DNA of 64,000 bases from Formosa sp030427735 (GTDB lineage Bacteria > Bacteroidota > Bacteroidia > Flavobacteriales > Flavobacteriaceae), in assembly GCF_051200825.1 (NCBI RefSeq), contig NZ_CP195158.1:1922001-1986000 (forward strand), in the 5' to 3' direction. The position numbers and the translations under genes are program-made. The notes beneath the pieces are model-generated. The model had not been told where the DNA came from. It did no database searches and saw only the letters and a list, made by a program, of their open reading frames with translations. Below, piece after piece: positions 7,827 through 16,447 of the stretch (the stretch's first letter is position 1; every line of letters starts with the position of its first letter).

Positions 7827-8417
7827 TTAATTGGTTAAAACAATATTATGTTTTTCTATTATTTTACGCATGTTAATTAAAGCATACCGCATTCTCCCTA
7901 GCGCGGTATTAATACTAACACCAGTTTTATCGGAAATTTCTTTAAAACTCATATCGTTATACATACGCATTAAAATCACTTCTTTCTGGTCTTCAGGTAA
8001 CTCTTCTATCAATTTTCTTACATCATCTTCAACCTGACTTTTAATAATTTGTTTCTCGGCATTTAAAGACGAATCGCTTAAAATAGAAAAAATACTAAAC
8101 TCACCAGAATTATCGAATTTAGGCATGCGATTGTTTTTTCTAAAGTGATCGATAACCAAGTTATGGGAGATACGCATTACCCAAGGTATAAATTTACCTT
8201 CTTCGTTATAATTTCCTTGCTTTAAGGTATTAATAACCTTAATGAAAGTGTCTTGAAATATATCTTCGGCAACATCTTTATCGTATACCTTCGAATAAAT
8301 AAAACTATAAATTTTATGCTTATGCCTTATAATTAAGGTTTCTAAAGCATTTTCATTTCCTTTAATATAATTGCTTACTAGTACAGCGTCTGAGATAAGT
8401 TCGTTTTGCATAATCAT
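7827..8417 (-). CDS. ECF RNA polymerase sigma factor
   Basis: A sigma-70 family ECF factor of 196 residues. Region 2 (about 25-95) includes DVAEDIFQDTFIKVI and the core-binding/-10 recognition helix WVMRISHNLVIDHFRK. Region 4 (about 135-185) has LPEDQKEVILMRMYNDMSFKEISDKTGVSINTALGRMRYALINMR, a clear helix-turn-helix. No anti-sigma gene is adjacent; a 47-residue gene follows instead. The ATG at 8417 is given, but the second ATG at 8411 (MQNELISD) fits the usual family N-terminus as well. The leader can pair with the start region (see inverted repeat). Confidence 0.9.
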   Translation of the reverse strand: MIMQNELISDAVLVSNYIKGNENALETLIIRHKHKIYSFIYSKVYDKDVAEDIFQDTFIKVINTLKQGNYNEEGKFIPWVMRISHNLVIDHFRKNNRMPKFDNSGEFSIFSILSDSSLNAEKQIIKSQVEDDVRKLIEELPEDQKEVILMRMYNDMSFKEISDKTGVSINTALGRMRYALINMRKIIEKHNIVLTN

Positions 8418-8478
8418 TACTTTTAAGACATAGAAGGCTTACCTTCTTAAATGGGGTTAACATGTTTTAAAAGTAATG
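8415..8478 (-). promoter_or_regulatory. Inverted repeat in the sigma factor leader
   Basis: Arms 8415-8431 and 8462-8478 are complementary over 17 bp with one mismatch (CATTACTTTTAA-GACAT against its complement). The loop contains a second small hairpin (GAAGG-CTTA-CCTTC, 8433-8446). The inner arm includes the first possible ATG of the sigma factor and lies just before the second. In the mRNA the structure would cover the ribosome-binding region, suggesting translational control; on DNA it could also be an operator. Confidence 0.55.
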
Positions 8479-8623
8479 TTGCTTTATAGGCGGCTGATTT
8501 TTATTATTAAGTATCTAGGTTTCAAATATAACAAGATTATAATACAATACACAAAATTTTTTTTGTATTTTTTTTAACACTTTCATGGATAATAATCTAT
8601 TTTTTATGCTGAAATACTTATGC

Positions 8624-8631
8624 TATCTTTG
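8624..8631 (+). promoter_or_regulatory. -7 box of uvrA
   Basis: TATCTTTG is a perfect TAnnTTTG match 23 bp before the uvrA ATG. No clear -33 TTTG was found at standard distance. Confidence 0.5.
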
Positions 8632-8654
8632 AAAATTATTCGCTATAATACATT

Positions 8655-11438
8655 ATGAGCATTACAATTTCCGAAGTAAACCCTAAAGAAAACATCATTA
8701 TTAAAGGTGCAAAACTGCACAATCTAAAAAATATTGATGTCGTTATTCCCAGAAATAAACTGGTTGTAATAACAGGACTTTCCGGTTCTGGTAAATCCAG
8801 TCTAGCTTTCGATACACTTTATGCTGAAGGACAACGCCGTTATGTTGAAAGCTTATCGAGTTATGCCCGACAATTTTTAGGACGCCTTAATAAACCAAAG
8901 GTCGATTACATAAAAGGTATTGCTCCTGCCATAGCTATAGAGCAAAAAGTTAACTCTACCAATCCGCGGTCTACCGTAGGGACAACTACAGAAATATACG
9001 ACTATTTAAAATTGCTTTTTGCCCGTATTGGTCGCACCTACTCGCCTATTTCTGGCAACGAGGTAAAAAAAGATACCGTTACCGATGTTATAAACTATAT
9101 AAAAACCTTTAACGATGGCGACAAATTATTACTCCTTGCTCCTATCGTGCTAGAAGAAGGCCGAAGTATTGCAGATAAATTGAATGCATTAAAACAGCAA
9201 GGTTATGCGCGTATAAAGGTGAATAATGAGGTAAAGCGTATTGAAGATGTTGATGATTTGGCAAATCCAAATGAATTAGCCTTGGTAGTAGACCGTATTG
9301 TATACAGAGATAACGACGATTTTTTTAACCGCTTAGCCGATGCTGTACAAACTGCTTTTTTTGAAGGTAAAGGCACTTGTAGCATACAAACGTTAACCGA
9401 CAATGCGGTTAGGGAATTCAGTAATCAATTTGAGTTAGATGGCATATCGTTTTTAGAACCCAATGTGCATCTTTTTAGTTTCAATAATCCTTATGGCGCT
9501 TGCCCTAAATGCGAAGGTTACGGCGATATTGTTGGTATAGACGACGATTTAGTAATCCCCAATACAGCGCTTTCAATTTTCGAAAATGCCATCTTTCCAT
9601 GGCGCGGCGAAAGCATGAGCTGGTATCGCGATCAATTGGTGAATAATTCACATAAATTCGATTTCCCAATCCATAAGCCTTATTTTCAATTAACAGACGC
9701 CCAAAAACAACTTATTTGGGATGGGAATCAGTATTTTGAGGGATTATCGAGTTTTTTCGCCGAACTTGAAGCTAAAGCCTACAAAATTCAGAATCGAGTA
9801 ATGTTGTCGCGTTACCGCGGAAAAACAAAATGTAAAGCCTGTAACGGCAAACGGTTAAGACCAGAAGCCAATTACGTACAAGTAGACGGTAAAACCATTA
9901 CCGATTTAGTAGAATTACCCTTAGACAAATTAGCCGATTTCTTCAAAACCATTTCTTTAACAGAACACGATACTAAAATTGCAAACCGCTTACTTAAAGA
10001 AATTAACAACCGCTTAGAATTTTTATCGAATGTCGGATTAAATTATTTAACTCTAAACAGACGTTCTAACACCCTTTCTGGAGGAGAAAGTCAGCGTATT
10101 AATTTAGCAACCTCTTTAGGAAGTAGTTTAGTAGGCTCGATGTATATTTTAGACGAACCTAGTATTGGTTTACACCCAAAAGACACCGAACGCTTAATAG
10201 GAGTCTTAAAGGCTTTACGCAACCTGGGTAATACTGTAATTGTGGTTGAACACGACGAAGATATTATGCAGGCAGCCGACGAAATAATCGATATTGGCCC
10301 GGAAGCTGGCACCTTTGGTGGCGAAGTTGTAGCAACAGGTAGTTACGATAACATTTTACATTCGGAATCTTTAACAGCAAAATATTTAAACGGGAATTTA
10401 GAAATAGAGGTACCTAAAAAACGACTGACGTCTAAATACAGTATAGACATTGTTGGCGCCAGAGCCCACAACCTAAAAAATGTAGATGTTTCTTTCCCTT
10501 TAAATATGCTTACCGTAGTTACAGGAGTATCTGGTAGTGGTAAAAGTACGCTGGTAAAGAAAATTTTATATCCGGCCATTCAAAAAGAGTTAACCGGATT
10601 TGGAGATAAACCAGGACAATTTACCGAACTAAAAGGCAATTATAAATCGATTAAACATATAGAATACATCGATCAAAACCCTATCGGTCGTTCATCACGT
10701 TCTAATCCAGTGACTTATGTTAAGGCTTACGACGATATTAGAAATTTGTTTGCCAACCAAAAGCTGAGTAAAATTCGCGATTATAAGGCTAAACATTTTT
10801 CGTTTAATGTAGATGGCGGGCGTTGTGAAACCTGTAAAGGTGAAGGAGAAGTCACTATAGAAATGCAATTTATGGCCGATGTACATTTACAGTGTGAAAC
10901 TTGTAATGGAAAACGCTTTAAAAAGGAAGTTTTAGAAGTTACTTTCGAAAATAAATCGATCGACGATGTATTAAACATGACTATAGACGATGCCATTTCG
11001 TTCTTTAGCAACTTCAATCAGAAAAAAATAAAGGATAAACTGCAACCCCTTCAAGATGTAGGTTTGGGCTATGTTACTTTAGGACAAAGTTCTTCAACAT
11101 TGTCTGGCGGCGAAGCGCAACGCATTAAACTGGCAACGTTTTTAGGCAAAGGAACGACTAAGGAAAAAGCCTTGTTTATTTTCGATGAACCGACAACGGG
11201 GCTTCATTTTCACGACATCCAGAAACTATTAAAATCATTTAGAGCATTAATAGACAAAGGCCATTCTATAATAGTAGTAGAACACAATTTGGACCTGATA
11301 AAATGTGCCGATTATATTATAGATTTAGGTCCTGGTGGCGGCGAATATGGCGGCGAAATTGTGGCTAGTGGTACACCTGAAGCGATCGTAAAAAACAACA
11401 AGAGTGTTACAGGAAAGTATCTTGCAGATAAACTTTAA
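8655..11438 (+). CDS. uvrA: Excinuclease ABC subunit A
   Basis: A 927-residue UvrA, the damage-sensing ATPase of nucleotide excision repair, which loads UvrB on DNA. Two ABC ATPase halves are visible: Walker A GLSGSGKSS near residue 42 and GVSGSGKST near 626, signature LSGGESQR near 476 and LSGGEAQR near 816, and Walker B ILDEPS and IFDEPTTG. Zinc-finger cysteine pairs occur at CPKCEGYG, CKACNGKR and CETCKGEGEV/CETCNGKR. Length is typical. Single gene with its own promoter. Confidence 0.97.
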   Translation: MSITISEVNPKENIIIKGAKLHNLKNIDVVIPRNKLVVITGLSGSGKSSLAFDTLYAEGQRRYVESLSSYARQFLGRLNKPKVDYIKGIAPAIAIEQKVNSTNPRSTVGTTTEIYDYLKLLFARIGRTYSPISGNEVKKDTVTDVINYIKTFNDGDKLLLLAPIVLEEGRSIADKLNALKQQGYARIKVNNEVKRIEDVDDLANPNELALVVDRIVYRDNDDFFNRLADAVQTAFFEGKGTCSIQTLTDNAVREFSNQFELDGISFLEPNVHLFSFNNPYGACPKCEGYGDIVGIDDDLVIPNTALSIFENAIFPWRGESMSWYRDQLVNNSHKFDFPIHKPYFQLTDAQKQLIWDGNQYFEGLSSFFAELEAKAYKIQNRVMLSRYRGKTKCKACNGKRLRPEANYVQVDGKTITDLVELPLDKLADFFKTISLTEHDTKIANRLLKEINNRLEFLSNVGLNYLTLNRRSNTLSGGESQRINLATSLGSSLVGSMYILDEPSIGLHPKDTERLIGVLKALRNLGNTVIVVEHDEDIMQAADEIIDIGPEAGTFGGEVVATGSYDNILHSESLTAKYLNGNLEIEVPKKRLTSKYSIDIVGARAHNLKNVDVSFPLNMLTVVTGVSGSGKSTLVKKILYPAIQKELTGFGDKPGQFTELKGNYKSIKHIEYIDQNPIGRSSRSNPVTYVKAYDDIRNLFANQKLSKIRDYKAKHFSFNVDGGRCETCKGEGEVTIEMQFMADVHLQCETCNGKRFKKEVLEVTFENKSIDDVLNMTIDDAISFFSNFNQKKIKDKLQPLQDVGLGYVTLGQSSSTLSGGEAQRIKLATFLGKGTTKEKALFIFDEPTTGLHFHDIQKLLKSFRALIDKGHSIIVVEHNLDLIKCADYIIDLGPGGGEYGGEIVASGTPEAIVKNNKSVTGKYLADKL

Positions 11439-11515
11439 AAAACAGTAGTCGTTTGTGAATTAACATTTACGTTTTTAGAATTGATAAAAGCTGTGAATAT
11501 GGTTCGTTATTTCTA

Positions 11516-12508
11516 TCAATAAAACATAAAGGCCACTATTGCTAAAATAATCACTGCCACAGGTACTATTAAAATTAAAAATGCGCCAAACACTAAAACA
11601 CTCTTAATAAAACCAGATATTTTTCCAGATTTATAAAAATTCAGTATAGCAAGATATAAATACACAAAGGCAGAAAGCAAAATAAAACTTCGTGTTATTG
11701 CTGGTAAATGCACCGCAAAATTAACGAGTGTTAGCAATGTAAATATTACAAAAATAAATGCGAAATAATAAAGACTGAATACCAAGTGGTAAGCAAAATT
11801 TCCTTTTCTAAAAAAAGCAAGTTTTAAAAATAAAGCAAAAATAGGTAGTAGTATAAATAGCGAAATGGGCACATAATTATAAAATGTTTTAAGTAAAGGT
11901 TCGCCACTCTTGTATTTGTATAATTTAAACAATTGGTTGTAAAACTTTTCCTCGAATCTACTCGGGTGTTCCCCCATTCCCAAAGCCTTTAATATTTGCG
12001 TATCACTGGCTCCAGACTGCATTAGCGAATCGACTTTTTTATTGCTTAATTTAAAATTAGTAATGTCGTTACTATCGTTTTCATCAATAGAATCTACACC
12101 TTTGACTTCAAAATGGGAACTTCCTATATGTATAGAATCTTTAATTTTTTTAGAACTATTCTCTTCAATGACTCCACGTTTTATAGCTTGCTCTACCTCG
12201 GCTTCCTGCTTTTTAGCTTCAAAAGAATACAAAAAGAAAAACACCAAACTCGCAAATAAATAAAACTGGGCAGGATGCAGGTAAAACAAACGCTTACCAT
12301 TAACGAATTGTTTGGGTAAAAAGCCAGGTTTTAACAACAAAGGCACAAAACTTCTAAACAAACGCCCATCTACCGAAAAGTAATTGTGGATTGTGTTTTT
12401 AAATATAAGACTTACCGTTAAATCTTCCCTTGTATTTTGGCCACAATTCGGGCAATATTTAAAGGTTTTATCGCATTCAAATTCACAATTATCACAGATT
12501 TTACTCAT
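11516..12508 (-). CDS. DUF3667 zinc-ribbon membrane protein
   Basis: A 330-residue protein of the DUF3667 family common in Bacteroidota. It starts with a zinc-ribbon-like segment (Cys5, Cys8, Cys12, CPNCG at 19-23), followed by the family region FSVDGRLFRSFVPLLLKPGFLPKQFVNGKR and LHPAQFYLF, then a charged loop (about 95-190) and about four C-terminal membrane helices (about 215-330). Function unknown. It is convergent with uvrA and divergent from the Nudix gene. Confidence 0.85.
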   Translation of the reverse strand: MSKICDNCEFECDKTFKYCPNCGQNTREDLTVSLIFKNTIHNYFSVDGRLFRSFVPLLLKPGFLPKQFVNGKRLFYLHPAQFYLFASLVFFFLYSFEAKKQEAEVEQAIKRGVIEENSSKKIKDSIHIGSSHFEVKGVDSIDENDSNDITNFKLSNKKVDSLMQSGASDTQILKALGMGEHPSRFEEKFYNQLFKLYKYKSGEPLLKTFYNYVPISLFILLPIFALFLKLAFFRKGNFAYHLVFSLYYFAFIFVIFTLLTLVNFAVHLPAITRSFILLSAFVYLYLAILNFYKSGKISGFIKSVLVFGAFLILIVPVAVIILAIVAFMFY

Positions 12509-12567
12509 AAAATACCATTCAATTTTAAAGTGAAGATAAGTATCTTTTTAGAATATCAAATATTGAT

Positions 12568-12575
12568 TACCTTCG
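12568..12575 (+). promoter_or_regulatory. Possible -7 box of the Nudix hydrolase gene
   Basis: TACCTTCG differs from TAnnTTTG at one position and lies 18 bp before the ATG at 12594. Tentative. Confidence 0.35.
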
Positions 12576-12593
12576 TGAGGCTAAAAAAAGATT

Positions 12594-13172
12594 ATGGAGT
12601 ATAAAATTATTAAAGAAGATCTTGTTTACGACGATTATTTTCAAATAAAAAAAGCAACCATTTTACACGACACCTTTACAGGAGATCAACAAATTGAAGT
12701 GATAAGACAAAGTTTTGAGCGCGGAAATGCCATTGCCATTGTTTTGGTTGAAAAAGATACCGATACTGTACTTTTAATTAATCAATTTAGATATCCTACA
12801 ACCACAGATTCCGATGGCGATGGCTGGTTATTAGAAATTGTTGCAGGAGCTTTAGAAGCTAATGAAAACCCTATAGAATGTGCAAAACGTGAAGTTAAAG
12901 AAGAGATTGGTTATCGCGTATCCGCTATGGAATCTATTGGCGAATATTTTGTGTCGCCTGGAGGCGCTTCAGAAAAAGTCCATGCCTTTTATGCCGAGGT
13001 AAATTCTGCCGATAAAATTTATGAAGGTGGCGGTTTAGACGACGAGCAAGAAGATATCCAATTGGTAAAATTACCTATTTCAGACATTAGAAACACCTTA
13101 AAATCCAATGCAATAAAAGACGCTAAAACGATTATTGCACTACAATGGATGCTTTTAAATAAAGACTTTTAA
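12594..13172 (+). CDS. Nudix hydrolase, NudK/ADP-ribose pyrophosphatase type
   Basis: A 192-residue Nudix hydrolase that likely cleaves nucleoside-diphosphate sugars (GDP-mannose or ADP-ribose). The Nudix box GALEANENPIECAKREVKEEIG is intact, with the REVKEE core needed for Mg2+ binding, at about residues 83-104. The N-terminal beta segment (LVYDDYFQIKKATILHDTF) and the RNAIAIVLVEKDTDTVLLINQFRYP-like region support the NudK branch. Substrate not determinable. It stands before parA with a 173-bp gap. Confidence 0.85.
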   Translation: MEYKIIKEDLVYDDYFQIKKATILHDTFTGDQQIEVIRQSFERGNAIAIVLVEKDTDTVLLINQFRYPTTTDSDGDGWLLEIVAGALEANENPIECAKREVKEEIGYRVSAMESIGEYFVSPGGASEKVHAFYAEVNSADKIYEGGGLDDEQEDIQLVKLPISDIRNTLKSNAIKDAKTIIALQWMLLNKDF

Positions 13173-13270
13173 AAATAATCTTAACGTATTAAATACTAAT
13201 TAAAAATACAACTTAAACAATTCTATTTCTATAGCTTACAAACCAGCTTACAGGTTTTAAGTTTTCTCTT

Positions 13271-13278
13271 TAGATTTG
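13271..13278 (+). promoter_or_regulatory. -7 box candidate for the parA operon
   Basis: TAGATTTG fits TAnnTTTG and lies 67 bp before the parA ATG, in the 173-bp gap after the Nudix gene. Confidence 0.4.
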
Positions 13279-13345
13279 TTAACAAGTTACATTTTAAAAA
13301 GTCATAAATAGTTGTATTTTTACACCTAATAAAACCAAACTATTA

Positions 13346-14110
13346 ATGGGTAAAATCATTGCAATTGCAAACCAAAAAGGAGGTGTAGGAAAAACAACAA
13401 CTTCTGTTAATTTAGCAGCCTCTTTAGGCGTACTCGAAAAAAAAGTATTGCTTATAGATGCAGACCCACAGGCCAACGCGACTTCGGGTTTAGGTATAGA
13501 TGTAGAATCTGTAGAACTTGGTACTTACCAATTATTAGAACATACAGCCAGTGCTAAAGAAGCCATTATACCAACCGACACCCCTAATTTAGACATTATT
13601 CCTGCACATATAGACTTGGTTGCCATTGAAATAGAATTGGTAGATAAAGACGATCGAGAATACATGTTAAAAGGTGCTTTATCGGAAATTAAAAACGATT
13701 ACGACTATATTTTAATCGATTGTGCCCCTTCGCTAGGCCTGTTAACTTTAAATGCCTTAACTGCTGCCGATGCCGTAATTATTCCTATACAATGCGAATA
13801 TTTTGCACTCGAAGGACTTGGCAAATTATTAAACACTGTTAAGAGTGTTCAAAAAATACACAATCCAGATTTAGATATTGAAGGCTTATTATTAACCATG
13901 TACGATTCGCGTTTACGCTTATCGAACCAAGTTGTAGAAGAAGTTCAAAAACATTTTAACGACATGGTTTTTAAAACAATTATACAACGAAATGTGCGTT
14001 TAAGTGAGGCACCAAGTTTTGGCGAAAGCATTATTAATTTTGATGCAAGCAGCCGTGGTGCCGTAAATTATTTAAGTTTAGCAAAAGAAATCATTACAAA
14101 AAACTCCTAA
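13346..14110 (+). CDS. parA: Chromosome partitioning ATPase ParA (Soj)
   Basis: A 254-residue ParA/MinD-type ATPase for chromosome segregation. The deviant Walker A KGGVGKTT is at residues 11-18, the Walker A-prime/B regions LLIDADPQAN and YILIDCAPSLGLLT follow, and the C-terminal SEAPSFGESI motif is typical of chromosomal Soj/ParA. Length is typical. It is followed after 8 bp by parB. No parS-like GTTTCACGTGAAAC was found in the window. Confidence 0.95.
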   Translation: MGKIIAIANQKGGVGKTTTSVNLAASLGVLEKKVLLIDADPQANATSGLGIDVESVELGTYQLLEHTASAKEAIIPTDTPNLDIIPAHIDLVAIEIELVDKDDREYMLKGALSEIKNDYDYILIDCAPSLGLLTLNALTAADAVIIPIQCEYFALEGLGKLLNTVKSVQKIHNPDLDIEGLLLTMYDSRLRLSNQVVEEVQKHFNDMVFKTIIQRNVRLSEAPSFGESIINFDASSRGAVNYLSLAKEIITKNS

Positions 14111-14118
14111 AAAAGACT

Positions 14119-15033
14119 ATGGCGAAGGCAGTAAAGAAACAAGCATTAGGAAGAGGTTTATCTGCATTATTAAAAGATCCCAATAACGATATCAATTCTG
14201 TTCAAGATAAAAATGCCGATAAAGTTATTGGTAATATTGTTGAGTTAGAATTAAGTAGCATTGAAATGAACCCATTTCAGCCGCGTACAAATTTTAACGA
14301 AGAATCCTTACGCGAATTGGCCTCGTCTATAAAAGAATTAGGCGTTATACAACCTATTACTGTTAGAAAGTTAAATTTTGATAACTATCAATTAGTATCT
14401 GGAGAACGTCGTTTTAGAGCCTCGCAATCTATTGGTTTAAAAACCATACCTGCATACATACGTATTGCTAACGATCAAGAATCGTTAGAAATGGCTTTGG
14501 TAGAAAACATTCAACGCCAAGATTTAGATCCAATAGAAATTGCGCTATCATACCAAAGGTTAATTGACGAGATTAATTTAACGCAAGAACAAATGAGCGA
14601 GCGTGTAGGTAAAAAACGCTCTACAATTACCAATTATCTTAGGCTGTTAAAATTAGATCCTATCATCCAAACAGGAATGCGAGATGGTTTTATATCTATG
14701 GGGCACGGTCGCGCCATTATTAATATTGAAGACCAAAACATTCAATTAGATATTTACGAAAAAATATTAAAAAATAAACTATCGGTTAGAGATACCGAAA
14801 CTTTGGTGCGCACCTACAACGAAACACAACAAGTTGAAGTGCCTAAAGCACAAGCAAAACAGGAAGAGGAAATGCCTAAGTTTGTAAAAAAAAGCATCAA
14901 AGATTTCTCCGATTATTTTGGTCATAAAATAGATATTAAAGTGTCTAAAAACGGAAAAGGAAAAATCACAATTCCATTTCATTCCGAAGAGGATTTCAAT
15001 CGCATTAAAAAACTAGTACAGAGTGCAAAGTAA
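14119..15033 (+). CDS. parB: Chromosome partitioning protein ParB (Spo0J)
   Basis: A 304-residue DNA-binding CTPase that binds parS and works with ParA. It starts with the typical KKQALGRGLSALLKD, has the N-terminal nucleotide-binding domain (NPFQPRTNFNEESLRELASSIKELGVIQPITVR, then the GERRFRAS box), and the HTH around QEQMSERVGKKRSTITNYLRLLKL. A Lys/Gln-rich linker (about 235-255) leads to the C-terminal dimerisation region. The 3' end overlaps the next gene by 11 bp. Confidence 0.95.
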   Translation: MAKAVKKQALGRGLSALLKDPNNDINSVQDKNADKVIGNIVELELSSIEMNPFQPRTNFNEESLRELASSIKELGVIQPITVRKLNFDNYQLVSGERRFRASQSIGLKTIPAYIRIANDQESLEMALVENIQRQDLDPIEIALSYQRLIDEINLTQEQMSERVGKKRSTITNYLRLLKLDPIIQTGMRDGFISMGHGRAIINIEDQNIQLDIYEKILKNKLSVRDTETLVRTYNETQQVEVPKAQAKQEEEMPKFVKKSIKDFSDYFGHKIDIKVSKNGKGKITIPFHSEEDFNRIKKLVQSAK

Positions 15034-15634
15034 ATGTATTATAGCTCTATTATTATCTCTTTTTTTCTGTTTACATAGCCTAGCACAAGAAACCGACAAA
15101 GAGCGTACTGAAACGACAGTAAAGTCTACAGACACGCTTAAAGTGGAACAAAGTACCGATAAAAAAGCCAAAATCGAATCGCAATATATCGATCCCTTAG
15201 CTCCTGCCCGAGCGGCATTCTACTCGGCTGTACTCCCTGGTTTAGGTCAGGCTTACAACAAAAAATATTGGAAAATCCCTATTGTTTATGCCGCATTAGG
15301 TACAGGTATCTATTTTTATATCGATAATAATAATGCCTACAATCGCTATCGCGATGCCTATAAAAGGCGATTAGCCGGTTTTGAAGACGACGAATTTTAC
15401 GGTCGATTGTCTACCGATGGTCTAATTAACGCGCAAGAACAACTGCGCCGCAACAAAGAAATGTCGCTTTTAATTACCGTAGGTTTATATGCCTTACAAA
15501 TTATAGATGCTAATGTAGATGCGCATTTAATGCAATTTAATATCGACGATAATCTTAGTTTAGCACCACATTACGAATACAACGAATTCGAAAACACTTC
15601 GAATCTCGGACTTACCTTTAATTTTAAATTTTAA
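15023..15634 (+). CDS. DUF5683 envelope protein
   Basis: A 203-residue protein with an N-terminal signal peptide (about 1-21, ending SLAQE), an acidic/Lys-rich linker and the DUF5683 domain with its hallmark PARAAFYSAVLPGLGQAYNKKYWKIP and a hydrophobic helix (about 88-105), plus a second helix near 150. It starts with GTG at 15023, inside the parB 3' end; no in-frame ATG is available nearby, so coupling to parB translation is likely. The family is conserved beside parB in flavobacteria; function unknown. Confidence 0.85.
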   Translation: MQSKCIIALLLSLFFCLHSLAQETDKERTETTVKSTDTLKVEQSTDKKAKIESQYIDPLAPARAAFYSAVLPGLGQAYNKKYWKIPIVYAALGTGIYFYIDNNNAYNRYRDAYKRRLAGFEDDEFYGRLSTDGLINAQEQLRRNKEMSLLITVGLYALQIIDANVDAHLMQFNIDDNLSLAPHYEYNEFENTSNLGLTFNFKF

Positions 15635-15645
15635 ATTTTAAACCA

Positions 15646-16353
15646 ATGAAAATAGCCTTATTAGGATACGGAAAAATGGGTAAAACCATTGAAAAAATTG
15701 CCATAGATCGTGGCCACGATATAGTAATAAGAGCCAGTATAGAACAACCGGATTACGACATTACTAAAGCCGATATAGCCATAGATTTTAGTATTCCTGA
15801 TGCCGCAGTTCATAATATCTCTAATTGTTTAAACAACAATGTTCCAGTAGTTTCTGGAACTACAGGTTGGTTACAAGACTACGATAAAATGACTAGTTTA
15901 TGTGAAGAGAAACAAGGCGGATTTATTTATGCCTCGAACTTCAGTTTGGGAGTAAACATCTTTTTTGAGCTTAACCGCAATTTAGCCAAAATGATGAGCA
16001 ATCTAGAACAATATAAAATTGGTATGGAAGAAATACACCATACACAAAAATTAGACGAGCCAAGCGGAACCGCAATATCGCTCGCTAACGATATTATTGC
16101 AGAGCATACAGCTTATCAAAATTGGGCCTTAAACACAGCTGATGCAAACACGGCAATACCAATTGTTGCTAAACGCATTCCTGAAGTTCCAGGCACACAT
16201 ACTGTAACTTATAAAAGCGATGTCGATACAATTACCATTGCACACGAAGCACACAACAGACAAGGTTTTGCTCTTGGTGCCGTAATTGCAGCAGAATGGT
16301 TATTGGGCAAAACAGGTGTTTTTAGCATGAAAGATGTGTTAAATATTGGTTAA
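15646..16353 (+). CDS. dapB: 4-hydroxy-tetrahydrodipicolinate reductase
   Basis: A 235-residue NAD(P)H-dependent reductase of the lysine/diaminopimelate pathway. The Rossmann motif LGYGKMGK is at residues 5-12, VSGTTGW at about 69-75, ASNFSLGVN at about 101-109, and the family signature EEIHHTQKLDEPSGTA, containing the catalytic His and Lys, near 125-140. It follows the DUF5683 gene by 11 bp in the parA-parB operon. Confidence 0.95.
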   Translation: MKIALLGYGKMGKTIEKIAIDRGHDIVIRASIEQPDYDITKADIAIDFSIPDAAVHNISNCLNNNVPVVSGTTGWLQDYDKMTSLCEEKQGGFIYASNFSLGVNIFFELNRNLAKMMSNLEQYKIGMEEIHHTQKLDEPSGTAISLANDIIAEHTAYQNWALNTADANTAIPIVAKRIPEVPGTHTVTYKSDVDTITIAHEAHNRQGFALGAVIAAEWLLGKTGVFSMKDVLNIG

Positions 16354-16409
16354 TACAAATAAAGGCTGTAACATTAAAACTTCTATTTATACTTACTTTT
16401 ATAAATCGT

Positions 16410-16429
16410 TAATTTTGCTATACTAGCAA
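16410..16429 (+). promoter_or_regulatory. -7 box and small palindrome before lepB
   Basis: TAATTTTG at 16410-16417 fits TAnnTTTG. It overlaps a 15-bp palindrome TTGCTA-TAC-TAGCAA (16415-16429) that would sit at the transcription start. The ATG of lepB is at 16448. Whether the palindrome is an operator or chance is open. Confidence 0.4.
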
Positions 16430-16447
16430 TCTTCAATATTGTAAATT

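Noticed and set aside
11439..11520. Hairpin ATTGATA...TATCAAT between uvrA and the DUF3667 gene
   Set aside because: AT-only 7-bp arms with a long loop; too weak to call a terminator.
13173..13345. Possible parS site near parA-parB
   Set aside because: No sequence like GTTTCACGTGAAAC was found here or elsewhere in the window; the CACGTG near 58060 lacks the flanks.
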